Of a stretch of 64,000 bases of DNA, positions 39,601 to 50,600 are shown one piece after another. Within the stretch, counting starts at the first letter, position 1; every line of letters starts with the position of its first letter. A program made the position numbers and the translations under genes. The notes beneath the pieces are model-generated. The model searched no databases and was not told where the DNA came from. It saw only the letters and a program-made list of their open reading frames with translations. Location of the stretch: the NCBI RefSeq assembly GCF_000003815.2, contig NC_049988.1, positions 7,302,382-7,366,381 on the forward strand, in the 5' to 3' direction. Source of the DNA: Branchiostoma floridae. Lineage: Eukaryota > Chordata > Leptocardii > Amphioxiformes > Branchiostomatidae.

Positions 39601-42600
39601 CATTTATTAGTGAATTAGACAAAATTATAACCCTGTTACATATAGCCAACCATGGTCACACAACCTTCTCCAGACCGACCATGGTTCCGAGTTACTCTCG
39701 AGCAAATCTGTGGTTGGGATTTGAACGCCGGCGAAGTTGCTTTCAGGTCTTCTTAAGTCGTCTGTGACAGCGGACTATAAACATGACCAATCAAATGCGG
39801 GAAAGCCTTATTTTACGTGGATAACATCAAAGGAGCCAGCTGGAGCTACGAGTAGAATAGAATGGAATCAAAGCTATTCCATTGCAGTGCCGACCGTGTG
39901 TCCTGAATGTGTGATAGGGATCTTAACCACTGTGCCATACATGTACATCACTATAAAATGGGCAGCCGCAAGCAAAAATTCATTCATAAATCCAACATAA
40001 TTAGGAGATGCACCTCTAGCTCGGATGGCGTTACAAGATCGTCGAGCTGTAACAGCTTGGTCAGTTGGTCCGCTGTAGTGGATTTCATGAAGTCTTCGGT
40101 GGTGCTCAGCTCCAGAAAGTTCTCCGCAAGTGTAGAATCCACTTTCTCTTGCAAGGTCGTCAATCCGTACACGCTAGCAACCTGCAGGAGAAAAGTAGAT
40201 TTCAGAGGGAAAGATTGTAGCTAGCGAATTAGACAAGCTTTACGACGGTGCCGAGAAGGGCATGTACCGTGGTCGACGTGTATAGTGAGCATTACACTTG
40301 TTTGCTAGATCAAAACAGTTATCTTGCCTGCTCAACACCCGGTGGTTTTGCATGCTCAACACACCACTACTTTGCCTGTGCCACATACCCTAGTAGACAA
40401 AGTAGGTGTGTTGAGCAGGTAAACAGATGATCATGTGTAGCTCATTGTTGGTGTCGGCGACGGTAGGCATGTATAAAAGAGCAAGTCATGGCAGCACATC
40501 CATGCGGTACTCCAAACGTAGAACTGATAAAATCTCGTATGCGATAAACACTGATGAAATAACGACGGCTGTATGATATGTAGTAACAAGGTTAAAATAG
40601 CTAAATGCAAGACATAATTACAGTCACTGTATACTTAAACTAACCCACCTCTTCTGCCTTTGTATAATTCGATAGGTCCAGTGGTGCCTCACGCATGTTT
40701 TGCAAAATGCAGTCGTAGCACAGTTTCAGGACGGGCTGAACCTATTCATAAGATTAAGGACAATACGATTCAGTATAAACCTAGGTCATCTTTAGTAACA
40801 TAACCGAGAAATCATGACACGCCATGCAGTTAATTCTTTTCACACTAGTGCAAGGAACAGTATTTCATCAAAAGTACATGTGGCCTTTCTTGTACATGGT
40901 ATTCCTCGGTCACAGATTCCTTCCTCCGTGCACTATGGTCTGTTTTGGCATCAACCTGACAGAGAGCGACCAATCTCTGTTGTGTAAACCCGAGGAGCTT
41001 ACCTGTAGATGATTGGCCACCAAGAGAACATCGTACACACTCTCTATAGACACCACAAGTTCCCCAGAATACAGGAAGTTCAGTAGGAGTCGAAAGCCCT
41101 CTCTGGTGATACAGGGGTCCCTCAGTTTTACACGGTTGCTTCGACTTTCCTCCATACCTGCAGAAAGAAGTCCAGCACATCTGAATATATCAACTCTAAC
41201 TTCACGTTCATAACGTTATACAGATTCTGCATGTAAATTTACAACAAAGTCTTGCCCCTGGGACAGTAAGGGACCTGACGTTATTTACTGGGGGGGGAGG
41301 GCTGGTGCAAAATAGGTCTGGTAAAAAATTTTTCAATGGCCCCCCCCACGCCCCCAAAAATTTTTCTATGGCCCTCCCCCCGCCCCAAAAAAATTTTCAA
41401 TGGCCCCCCCCAAAAAATTTTTCCCTGCCTTTTCCATTACACACAGTCTATCATTAAATAATATAGCAATAACAATAGAGGTAGCATTGTTTGAACGTGA
41501 CGACGATCGGGGTGTCAAGACCCGCGCGTCAACAAATTACGCACGTTGGAGTCCTGCTGGGCATATGTTATCTCCCAAAGTTTTACAACAGCCGAGTTTT
41601 CATTTTGATGACATATATACAAACATGTAGCACTTGATGTTGTTACACTCACGCTGCAACGGTTATAAGACTTACCTTGTCTGATATCACTTCTCCGATC
41701 TACGTGAAAAAAGTCTCTGATACATGGTAACGTTTAATACGCAAGATCACGAAACTGAGCGTTTCTGCCAGACCGACGGCTAGCTGTTAAAGGCCGTCCA
41801 GGGATCGGAGGGCCGAAGGCCCGACCGGACTCGGGGGTTAGGGGCATGCTACCCGGGAAATTTTGATATTTTTGACCCTCTAAAACGAAATTTCCCGCAT
41901 TCTGTGAGGCAAAAAACGAAGAGAAAAGCGGGCGGGGAGGGGCGGTAATCCAAGGCGATCTTTTCCACTACACATGTACGAAATTTAACAAAAGAAAACA
42001 AATTAATGTTGTAGTTGGAAGAGACTTGGTACATTTTAGCGATATCGTTACGAACACCGCTTCAAGACTGCTTCAATCTTTCCAAAACGGGAGTTATTTC
42101 GGCCAATTGCAACCTACAAACTTGCCAAAAAAATTTCGCGCCACCATGATTACGTCATATGCTGCAGAGATAGAGCCCGCTGTTACGAAAGTAAACATCG
42201 TAATGTTTTATCCCGTTGCCGTCCGTGAACCATTCCGTATACAAAGAACAGATGCACGCAGGATTGATATTCATACCAATTTTAGTTTCTATAGTTTTCT
42301 TACACTTCGTGTGAACATGGAATCACACGACAGAGGCGGCTGCAGAAAATTTCTCAGTCTCAGTATGGGGAGGGCGAACTATATCAACGTAATCCTTGGG
42401 GGTCCGGGGCATGCTCCACCGGGAAAATTTGGAAATCTTGCATATCTGAAACAATCTTTCCTAAATTTTGATGGGAAAAATTTGCTGGCAGACTAAGCTA
42501 AGTTTAATAGCCTTTCTATTAGAACTTCACATGGTTTTGAGGGCGACGACGCCCCCAACGTATTTCCACGATTTCGAGCGCCGGGCATGGCATGGCACGA

Positions 42601-45600
42601 GCCGTCGCAAGGTAGGTCTCAGGAGAAATGTCATTCAAATGATGAAGTTTGGACCCTCTGAGACACGATTTTCTGCATTTTGAGGGATAAATTTTGCTGG
42701 TAGACTATGCTAAATGTAATGACAATGTTCTGTCAGAGGAAGAGATTGCGACACGAGTGCCGAAGTGTTGTGTGCGCCGGAGGCGCAAGCCGTCGCAAGG
42801 GGCGTCCAGAGAAAAATTACCATTTTGACCATCTGAAACTTCATTTCCTGCATTTCAGGGGCACATTTTGCTTGTATTTATCAAGGCCCCTAAGGCAATT
42901 TTTTTTTCAATGGCCCCCCCCTCGGCTCAAAAAATTTTTCAATGGCCCCCCCCTCGGCTCAAAAAATTTTTCAATGGCCCCCCCCACCTATGCACCAGCC
43001 CTCCCCCCCCGGTAAATATCGTCAGGTCCCTAATACGTAACGGAAATGTTTCAGAGTCCGATCTAAGAAGTAAATTCAACGTAAAACGTCAGCCACAAGC
43101 AAAAGCAGTGCAGCACAGTCAACAGTCTAACCTCCTCGGTCTAACACAATGATAAAGTACAATCCATAGGGCTAAACGTTAGTCGTAACGCTAGAATAAT
43201 GCGGTGTTGAGCATTCTAAAAACTAATCCAGAAAAACACAATCTCAAAGCAGATCCTACGGTAGCATAAGATATCGATAGTAATGATTGTATCGAAAGCT
43301 GTCAGCCTAGGAGTATGAGTGTCGGCCAAGGAGGTTATATCAGATAACCTATATAACCTCGGATCCTTGGTTTGGCAAATGTACACCTCTTGGCTGACTA
43401 CACTCCAATACATCTGATGCCGTTGTTGGATCTGCTTGGAGATTACTGATTAGAAAAAAAAACACTCAAGTTGCAAAGTAAGGCGACTGCTAGGCATGTA
43501 CCTGAAGCAAAAAGGCGTCGGAAGAAGTCGCTGCCGTAAGCCAAGACTGTAGAGTGCGCCATGAACTCTTCCTCCCCTACAACAACCGTCACGTCCAGGA
43601 GAACTCCCTCCGCTCTCATGTCGTTCAGTACCGACAACATGTCGTTACCGAACGTTGGGTCACTCAGGGTACGGTGAACATTCTCGTGATCTTCGACACA
43701 ACCACCGTCTGCCATGTTTACAGCTGAATGGTGTAGTATCAGATATCAGGTTGTGTTTTCACTGATATTGTTTTTGTTTGTCAAGGAGCCAACGCACTGA
43801 CAAATTATGCATATGAAAACAATAAAGTTGGCATTGAAATGCGCGTTCCTGTGATCTCCTGTGGAGCAGTGAAGACACACAAATGTTATTAGCAGAAACA
43901 ACTTTACAAGGAAAGCTTTGTATGTTTTTGCAATGTCGGATAACAAGTCTTTTGGTACTGAAAAAAAACAAGGAAGTATCAACAGAAAAAAACGACGTCC
44001 TTACTCCGGAGAACCCGCGGGCAGCCTAATCACAATCCCAACGCGCAAACCACAACGCCAAATCTCAGAGCTGTTGGCGTGGTCAGTTTGGCAGCGCTTG
44101 AACCCCACTGTTACAGTACGCTCATCTTCAAGTACATGAGTCTCTAGTTACAGCACATTGTGCTTTCATTTCCAACATCACACGTCTTGTAGTAGTACTG
44201 TTACGGAATTTGGAAAAATGCGGCGTCAAAATTTGGAATAGGGACAATAGGGTTAGAATCACAAACGCAGATGCAAATTAGGGACTACTGCAAAGCGATC
44301 AAGCTTACAAAATCTCCACCAAATGAACAAAGACAGCTATCTCACAGATGAGGCAATTTTCACCTGGCTACAGGTAGAGACACAAAAGATAGTGCATTTC
44401 ACAGCATTTGAGAACAAAAGACGGGAGACAGGGTAGGGCAGTAGCGTGAATGACAATGGTGTCTATGCAAATTTAGTGTAAACGGTCCCAAATGTTCCAT
44501 ATAGGAAAAAAATAGCAGATTTGGTCCGGCAAAGTTAGAAACAGTTTAAAACCAAATTGATAGACCAAAAGTAGTACACTGCTAAGATTTGATAACTTAC
44601 CGACGAATGAGCAACGCACGGCTAAAATCAAAACAAACGGTGGGATTCAAGAAGCAAAATTTGTGACCCAACGGGCAAATCCACGCTACCAAAACACTAA
44701 AATTTGCAGTGCGAAATCTGCGTCTGTCCTACTCAAAATCGATGATTTAGTAGGAAAAACATGTAGGACAGGGAATTTCTAATGCAAAGCAGAATGAACA
44801 ACAACAGCACTAAATGCAGAAAACTGCCAGTAAGGGGGTTTTGTTGTCTTTTTCTGGGCCTTTATCTTTGACATATTTATGATATTACCTAGAATTCTTG
44901 TCACCACACATGCGTTCTGATCTCTGTCATTTTTACCAATTAAGTCTAATTACGATACAGAGATCTAAATAGATACAGAAGGAGTTGGTCGAGGCAACCT
45001 CCTTGGTCTAAGTGTTATACTGCAACAACACACTGTGCCTTACATATGTACATGCTACAGAGAAATAAGTGCACGTACCAGTACCTCAGTCCCGTGGGCA
45101 GCAACTGACGGATAACTTCATACAAGCTCTAAGGCAAGCAAGCGTGGTTGGCCTTGGGCACTCTCACAACCAATCAGGGCTTTAAATACCTAACCTGCTG
45201 ATCTAAGCCCCGCCCCCATATGGTCTAGTGAACACCTAATTACTTCACATGTCAAAGACTATCGAAGTTCACATGACCAACTTTTTGGTTGCTCTTGTTA
45301 CTTGTTCCAGGCCCTGGAGACCGATTTCACGTTAGTGATGATAACAGAACGGCTGCATGAGTCTCTGGTGTTACTGAAGCGACTGATGTGCTGGAGACTA
45401 CAGGACATCCTCTACTGGCCGTGCCAGGACCCTGACTACTCTCTTAGACTGGACAACAACCCCGACAGCCGAGCCAAACACAGGTAAGAAGTCGTCGGGA
45501 TGTGAAGTGATGGTTGCTTGCCTATGGTCTTACAGTGTCGATCAGACGAATAGTATGTTCCATCATACAAGATGAGAGATTGACTTGAAGAAGGCCAAAT

Positions 45601-46607
45601 AGAGGTCATAGTAACCATGTATACAGGGTGCAGTGGGAGAATCATCACTGAACAGATAGAAGGCTGCAACAGATCAATTGATTGGTTCTCGGGTCGTCTG
45701 CTCTTGTTTTTTTTTGTTCTAAAAACGAAAAAGAAAATTTACCGTATGGTCCCTCCAGCAAATTTTCATGAACAGGTTTTGCTTATTCTACATTGCAGTC
45801 CTGTGTCTTCAGCTATTAGACAGATGCAATATTGTGCCATGGCAATGTTGTTTTGTTTACGTTACAAGTTTTATCAATATTAGCATTTGTTATGATCTCT
45901 TCTTACAGGAAATGGAGCTCAGCAGACTACATGCTGTATGAACATTTCAACAAAACACTGCAACGCAAAATCTCCAAACAAGGGAAGGACTTTATGGATG
46001 AGGTTGGTGACAAATGCTAGTATGCCATCATGTATATTGAGCATTTAAGTGTTGTTTGCCCTGGTTCACTGTGGTATTGCGATAATCTCCCGGCAGATGT
46101 GTTCTATATTTGTGTTTACGACATTTTGAGCGTCTGTCTCACTGCTATGCACAGCTTCTTGAGGCGTCTTGTGCAACTATTTTCTTGTGATCTGCGTTTT
46201 CATTAGCCTGAGTACCATCCTCCAAAGTGACCGCTAGCTTAATACTTTTGTGGTTAGCAAGCTAAAGTATTGGGCCAGTGGTCACTATGGAGGATGGTAA
46301 ATCTACAAACCCTACATCTGCTTGAAGATTACTGTAGTTATGCAATAGTTAAGTATTTATACCGAAAACATTAAAGTCTTTCTTATTCTTCTGTTTCATC
46401 AAGGTCAGCCATTTTACAACAGTCCTCAGTGATGTATGTGAGTACTGCCAGTCTAACCAGAAGACTTACTTGGTGGTGGCGGCTTCTCTGTGGAACCAGG
46501 AGTTTGTCTTGTCTCGAGACTACTGCAGGAGGATGAAGATGAACACTCAACAGTACCTCAACGTCTTCAAGACGTCTTATCAGAACCTCTGGCCAGGAAC
46601 ACAATGA
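24635..46607 (+). CDS. Galactose-3-O-sulfotransferase family protein (Gal3ST), eight exons
   Basis: Exons: 24,635-24,768; 25,101-25,208; 25,641-25,733; 26,060-26,277; 27,250-27,440; 45,311-45,483; 45,909-46,002; 46,404-46,607. All phases join, giving 404 aa, close to the 398-486 aa of human GAL3ST1-4. These Golgi type II enzymes move sulfate from PAPS to position 3 of galactose on glycolipids or glycans. Residues 10-28 are a hydrophobic signal anchor. The 5'-phosphosulfate loop lies at about 75-90 (IFIRTERTGSDVLASMF). The second PAPS-binding region is at 157-176 (YVTVLREPWAQFKSAFHYYG). The region ETDFTLVMITERLHESLVLL and the following LKRLMCW are family hallmarks. The usual Lys of the loop is Arg here (R81). 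The donor of exon 7 (GAG|GTTGGT) is weak. Intron 5 (17.87 kb) contains three genes on the other strand. The exact paralogue (GAL3ST1 to 4) is not resolved. Confidence 0.9.
25794..26012. repeat. CA-rich microsatellite
   Basis: Interrupted (CA)n with ATACAT and AACA variants, within intron 3 of the sulfotransferase gene. The minus-strand cysteine-rich frames here are translations of the repeat, not genes. Confidence 0.9.
26341..26622. mobile_element. Foldback element (long imperfect palindrome)
   Basis: Nearly the whole 280-bp interval is self-complementary. The left arm contains AGAATTAACAGTTATCTACAT, CTCTCCAAGC, TTCGGCTCCG and GTCGGGCTTTCTATTTTGT. The right arm holds their reverse complements in opposite order (ACAAAATAAAAAGCCCGG, CGGAGCCGAA, GCTTGGAGAG, TGTAGGTAACTGTTAACTCT). 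No coding capacity is visible. It lies in intron 4 of the sulfotransferase gene. A target duplication is not obvious. Confidence 0.75.
27816..31694 (-). CDS. Kelch-like protein (BTB-BACK-Kelch), copy 1, nested in the sulfotransferase intron
   Basis: Exons on the minus strand: 31,694-31,490; 31,148-30,994; 30,647-30,555; 30,319-30,152; 29,587-29,330; 28,757-27,816, joining in frame to 606 aa. Residues 10-120 are a BTB domain (DVTVVVGEEEFMAHSTVLAYGS-type core). Residues 121 to about 225 are a BACK domain. Residues 300-606 are a degenerate Kelch propeller with blades around SCQGALFAIGG, ADTIYIAGG and RKAYFILGG. Such proteins usually act as substrate adaptors for Cullin-3 ubiquitin ligases; the substrate is unknown. 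An in-frame Met six codons upstream (31,712) is possible, but I chose 31,694 because the start MAxSGAME is shared with copy 2. Intron 5 holds a short tandem repeat. Confidence 0.88.
28886..29115. repeat. Tandem repeat with an internal hairpin, about 3 copies
   Basis: A unit of about 70-75 bp recurs at about 28,890, 28,965 and 29,033, with a partial fourth. Each contains TCTTACT, then GTGATAG, a short loop and GCTATCAC, then TTTTCACTA. The GTGATAG/CTATCAC arms can pair in every unit. It lies in intron 5 of Kelch-like copy 1. Confidence 0.7.
31695..33537. other. Region between Kelch-like copies 1 and 2
   Basis: No further gene recognised. The first ~110 bases upstream of copy 1 (31,706-31,810) resemble the region upstream of copy 2 (37,100-37,205), including CACTTTTCAGGGTATGTAAT and ACACTGATGTCA. 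A near-repeat of CCCCAACGGC occurs at about 32,120 and 32,334, and a TATA-like CATATAAGG at 32,351. The rest is AT-rich. Confidence 0.5.
32940..32969. repeat. Perfect 13-bp-arm hairpin with poly(A) signals on both strands
   Basis: ATAATAAATCCTT and its exact reverse complement AAGGATTTATTAT are separated by four bases. AATAAA is therefore present on both strands. It lies about 570 bp past the stop codon of Kelch-like copy 2 and could be its polyadenylation site or a small-element remnant. Confidence 0.6.
33538..37096 (-). CDS. Kelch-like protein (BTB-BACK-Kelch), copy 2, nested in the sulfotransferase intron
   Basis: Exons on the minus strand: 37,096-36,892; 36,476-36,322; 35,793-35,701; 35,577-35,410; 34,882-34,631; 34,425-33,538, joining to 586 aa. 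The intron phases (1,0,0,0,0) and the sizes of exons 1-4 (205, 155, 93, 168) are the same as in copy 1, showing a recent tandem origin. BTB is at about 10-120, BACK at 121-225 and Kelch blades at 300-586, the blades around CQGAVLAIGG, GDIIYVAGG and RKAYFILGG. The third exon is the most diverged of the three genes. Expected role: Cullin-3 substrate adaptor. Substrate and exact orthologue are unknown. Confidence 0.88.
37097..37993. other. Spacer between Kelch-like copies 2 and 3
   Basis: It holds the putative promoter of copy 2 (37,100-37,205, similar to that of copy 1) and the presumed 3' untranslated region of copy 3. No other feature recognised. Confidence 0.5.
37994..43715 (-). CDS. Kelch-like protein (BTB-BACK-Kelch), copy 3, nested in the sulfotransferase intron
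   Basis: Exons on the minus strand: 43,715-43,502; 41,157-41,003; 40,741-40,649; 40,181-40,014; 39,581-39,324; 38,920-37,994, joining to 604 aa. The architecture and phases match copies 1 and 2. Exon 1 encodes three extra residues and a different N-terminus (MADGGCVEDHENVHR). BTB is at about 13-123, BACK at 124-230 and Kelch at 300-604 (blades at CQGAVYAIGG, GDIIYIAGG and RKVYFILGG). The exon 4 donor (GAG|GTGCAT) is weaker than in the sister genes. Intron 1 is swollen to 2.3 kb by an inserted element (41,269-43,031), and intron 5 contains a hAT-type miniature element. Expected role: Cullin-3 adaptor with unknown substrate. Confidence 0.88.
39047..39187. mobile_element. hAT-type miniature element with 8-bp target duplication
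   Basis: The 141-bp element begins TAGGGCTGGGTACCGGTACA and ends with its complement TGTACCGGTACCCACCCCTA (one mismatch). It is flanked on both sides by ATCAGGAT (39,039-39,046 and 39,188-39,195), an 8-bp target duplication as made by hAT transposases. The interior is built from GGACCTGGACCTGA-like and ACCGGTCC motifs. It lies in intron 5 of Kelch-like copy 3. Related copies lie near 58.0 and 62.6 kb. Confidence 0.88.
40327..40422. repeat. Foldback repeat with GCTCAACAC arms
   Basis: GCTCAACACACCACTACTTTG (from about 40,351) pairs with CAAAGTAGGTGTGTTGAGCAG (ending about 40,420). A further TGCCTGCTCAACACC precedes it at 40,325. It lies in intron 3 of Kelch-like copy 3. Confidence 0.65.
41269..43031. 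mobile_element. Non-autonomous DNA element with ~40-bp inverted ends
   Basis: The left end AGGGACCTGACGTTATTTAC continues into a G-run and AGGGCTGGTGCA. The right end is the near-perfect reverse complement (GCACCAGCCCTCC, C-run, GTAAATATCGTCAGGTCCCT). Just inside both ends are repeated blocks of C-run plus AAAAAATTTTTCAATGGCC. The interior carries several degenerate copies of a module with GGGGCATGCT, GCCGTCGCAAGG and TTTTGCTGGCAGACTA. A 156-codon frame at 42,026-42,496 resembles nothing known to me. No transposase is visible. The target duplication is unclear. It accounts for the long intron 1 of Kelch-like copy 3. Confidence 0.8.
43716..45310. other. Rest of sulfotransferase intron 5, upstream of Kelch-like copy 3
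   Basis: No gene or clear mobile element recognised. The promoter of Kelch-like copy 3 should lie just above 43,715. Frames up to 78 codons near 43,746-44,139 overlap on both strands and look random. Confidence 0.5.
46213..46299. mobile_element. 87-bp palindromic miniature element
   Basis: TACCATCCTCCAAAGTGACC at the left end is matched by GGTCACTATGGAGGATGGTA at the right end (one mismatch). The pairing continues inward through TTAATACTTT and AAAGTATTGG. It lies in intron 7 of the sulfotransferase gene. Confidence 0.75.
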
Positions 46608-47628
46608 AGAAACTTTGCCCCATCTAGCTCGTCAGAACCTAACTGATATTTTCTCAGGAGGTGGAGTCTGTGGATCCAATTGGCATCAAATCCATTGCTG
46701 GGTGAATCCAAATTTGCAAAGCCTGATATAAGCTGGGTCTGGATACCTTTATGTAGTTTTGAGTACTAGTATGAAGTTTACATTATGGGCATCAATGGCT
46801 GTCAGAAGTGACAGATCATGACAATCAATTTCCAAGCAACTGGTCCTAGATTTCAACAGAAACAGTCATTGACCAGACTGTGTTCATCAACATGTAGCAA
46901 TCAATTTTCGTTTTCACAACAAACAAAAATCAATGCACATAACTTGTGAAAAGTGCACGCTGGTGTTTTCTACCCACGGAGGCTCCCTTGCTCATTTGTT
47001 ATCAAGAAGTTGTAGACAAGTGATGTACTGATTTCTGTCATTTATTAAGAGAAACTATACCACAAAATAAGAGGCAAAGTCATTTCCTCCTATCAGACAT
47101 GGACCATAGATATCCATGAGGCTCTTGTACACATTTTCAGCCATGACTTTGCTAACCTAACCATCCACATTGCACTGTGATTTTTACCCAAACTTCAGTC
47201 TGATAAGGTAGCCTTTTGGCACCAAATCTGCTTTGGTAAAAGAGTTAGTGAAAGGTTACAGACTAGATGACACCTACATGCAGTATCTGCACTACAGGCC
47301 AGGTTGCATATTGTGAAGGGGTCACAGACTTGTGCCTTGGCATTCCAGTCACCTTTGGCCATACCGCACCATAAAATGTGCAACAATTCCTTTAACTTAA
47401 AACATTCTAATCCTAATACTGTTTGTCAAAAGCAATAGACCAATCCTGATTTGTCAATTAAAATTAGCACTTCAACCAATGAGAGAATGGGAATGAGCAG
47501 TACAACCAATGAGAGTGACTACATGTTTGTTCAATTTGCATTTGTACATTTTGACAGAGGTGGTGACTGGGCTATGGGGCTGGTCAATTGTTAGGCTAGT
47601 TGTAGAGATGATGTTTTACTTCTCTTTG
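46608..47628. other. Region between the convergent sulfotransferase and MMADHC genes
   Basis: Both 3' untranslated regions should lie here. A minus-strand AATAAA (plus TTTATT, 47,041-47,046) could serve MMADHC. Near 47,475-47,515 the phrase AACCAATGAGAG appears twice. No additional gene recognised. Confidence 0.5.
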
Positions 47629-50600
47629 CTATCCTGCTATTTTGTTGAGCAGCGTTTGCATAGCAGGACTGTCTGTAGGTGCTGTGGTATAAAGGCTTCC
47701 TACATAAACATGTGTTCCCCATAGTTTATGGCTTATAACTTTGCAGCAGCCGAGGTCCTCGATCTTGAAGCCTAGGTGACGATAGCGCTCGTCGGTCTCA
47801 AACAATGTGTTGTTGGTATATGGTCCAAAGAACTGAAAAGAAACAAGAAAGTACATATTAGGGTTAGTCCATCAAGTTTTCCCCTAATACAAACACATGT
47901 ATTTCGATGTACAGGGCAATGTCCATCTGACCTTACTATAGCACTTGGACCACACATTTGTGCAAGCTCTACAGCAGGGGCATAGTCCACTCGTAGTGCA
48001 TTATTGATTATGGCATAAATAACACAGAAGCTGCATTTGACCATTTCCCTTCTGATATAAGGGCCACCTGAGCCAAAGACTTCATTACAAATCATATGAT
48101 AATCATACCAATACCTTGTAAGTATGTATAAATTAAGCGGTCTTTCTGTATGAATTGTGCAGGTAATAAAACACTAAAAGTAAAACGAAGAAAACTTCAT
48201 TTTAAACATACATACATGTGTATTGTCAATAGGAATTAAACAAATTTGAACTCTACCAGGTACAGCTGAACAACAGTTTCAAAATCTATATCACCAGTAT
48301 ACTAAAGAAGTTCTTAAGCTCAATTCTGAGACTTACCGCTCTCCCAGAGGATGGATCTATGAAGTCTGCCCAGTACCCTTCCTTCTTCAGGTCCTCACAG
48401 ATCTGCTGAGCTGCAGTCACAAACTGGGGGCACAAGGAAGAACAATCATCAGTATAGCATTATGATTTCAAAGATGCTAGTAGAACAAGTGTACTATACT
48501 TTCAGTATTGAGTATAGCATCATTCTATCTAAGTCAAAAATCCCATCAAAAATACTGTAAATTGTAAAGAACTCTAAGAACACTGTAAATTCATTTATTT
48601 TTGTAGGGACTCACTAATACTAATAGGAAAGGAACTTGTCGCTGTGTTTTAGTTCTAGTTGAAACAGCTCTTGACAGTAGTACCGGTAGAACAATAGAAA
48701 AGCAAATACTGTGAGCATTTCAAGATTGCATCAAATGATGAAGCAAATAACTTTCAGATACAAAGACATGTTTTCAAACTTAAGCATAATAGTACAAACT
48801 GACTCAAATCTAGGTTTTATGATCCTTTATCTTGTTGCAAGTGCCAACAAGACAATATGAGAAACCTGTTGACACTCACACAGCCCAACAGTTCCTCGCG
48901 CTCCTGTTCCACATCCATGCTCCAGATGCTCATGTCATTCTGTGTGCGCTGGCTCAGTGTGATCACAGTCAGGGGGTCGCTCAGGGCGCTCAACTCCGTA
49001 AACAAGGCATCAAAATCTGTGCGGGTAGACATACCAATGATAAGCTCTAGGCTTGGAGTTGGAAACCTTGAAGTTGTCTCAATAAAGTTAACTGAAGGGA
49101 CAAGAATAAGGGTGTATTTTTGAGGAAGGAGGGGAAAGAAGATTTTCGCAGTGTTCAGTACAGTACTGGTAGTAATGCCATGGAAACACATTTTGGAGTG
49201 TTATGATTTCATAGTGGATGGGTCACCACAAAAATTGTGAAAATAAAACTACCATCATATTTCCCACCTTTCCTGAGTTTTTCTGGACAGTCCATAGCAA
49301 CACACTCCAACATGTCTCCACTCTTGTCCAGGGCACTTCGTAGGTCCGGCTGTAACACATAACCTGGTCATGAGTCCAAAAACAGAGACGGAATAATAGT
49401 AAAGATGCTATTGCTATTTAGTATACCAATATAGATGAACTACAAGCAGAACTTCTTGGATAAACTAAAGCAACAACCACTTTAAATACTAAAACTATCA
49501 TCATTTCCATTCTTAATTGTTTTCTTTAAATATAGTATTTCAGGACCAAAAACCAGGGAATCCTGTAAAGTATAGCCAAAGCATGTGAATGAAAAAAGCA
49601 ACAGAAAATTATACGATCTTTGCAAACAAAGGCTTTGTCCTGTTAGGTATCCTGAAGGCTTTGCAAATTTCATACACAGAAAGGAGGAGAGATTAAATGT
49701 AAAGAAAAAAACTACAAGCAACTCTCTAATTCTAAAAGCACAGACAAAAGCTGCAAGCTTCTACTAGAGGGTATCATACCTGAACCTCCCCAGTCACCAC
49801 AGACGAGTGTAGGAACTGCTGAACGGTATCAAACTGACGTTCATGTGCTGTCATGTCTGTTAGAATGTCAGGCATGGGAGCCAGCGGTTGGGAAACCATT
49901 TGTTGATGAGGGGAAGACGAGAGTTGGCTGGCCGCCCCGACATGACCAGGGAAGGGGAAACGCAGGTCACGGGGACCGAGCGGACCCATGTGGACATCAG
50001 GCCATACCGTGTCCGAGACCTCACCTACAGGGTGATGGCAAAGATCATTAGCACTTCGGACTCTACTCTGACAGAAAGAAGACATCTAAGAAAGACAAGT
50101 AGGACACAAGTCTACTGACACAGAAAGACGCATTATCATTCAAGTATGATAGTCAAAGAAGATGTTCTCTGATGGACTGAAGACAAGACATATGTAGACT
50201 CAACAGTGACAGACACAACACCTTATATTGATATGAATGAGTCACCAAGGATAGAGATTAACTTACAGATTATGCGAAGAAAAATGCCTCCACCCCTGAG
50301 GTGTTGCCAAAGAGGATGATAAAATGCCAGTGCACTACAGTTCTACACAGTGCAACTGATGGTATCTATTCTACAAGTACCACAGGTCACCTTATCAAGT
50401 CTCATCCTGTCTGTGATCCAAAGAATACAGAGAATCGATCTACAGGTGTGGCAGGCCAAGATGTACCCCTAGCTAATATATACCCGGGTACATTCTGGCC
50501 AGGGGTATAGTATTGCCTCCTACACCTGTATCTGTATGTGTGGAATGTGATATCAAGAGCATTTTGTTCCTTCCTATTTAGAAGCTACAGATCAGGATAC

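Noticed and set aside
42026-42496. 156-codon plus-strand frame as a gene
   Set aside because: Lies inside the inverted-end element, overlaps its internal module repeats and matches no family I know.
43329-43361. Small hairpin GAGGTTATAT..ATATAACCTC as a regulatory element
   Set aside because: Short AT-rich palindromes are expected by chance in this composition and nothing in the context supports a function.
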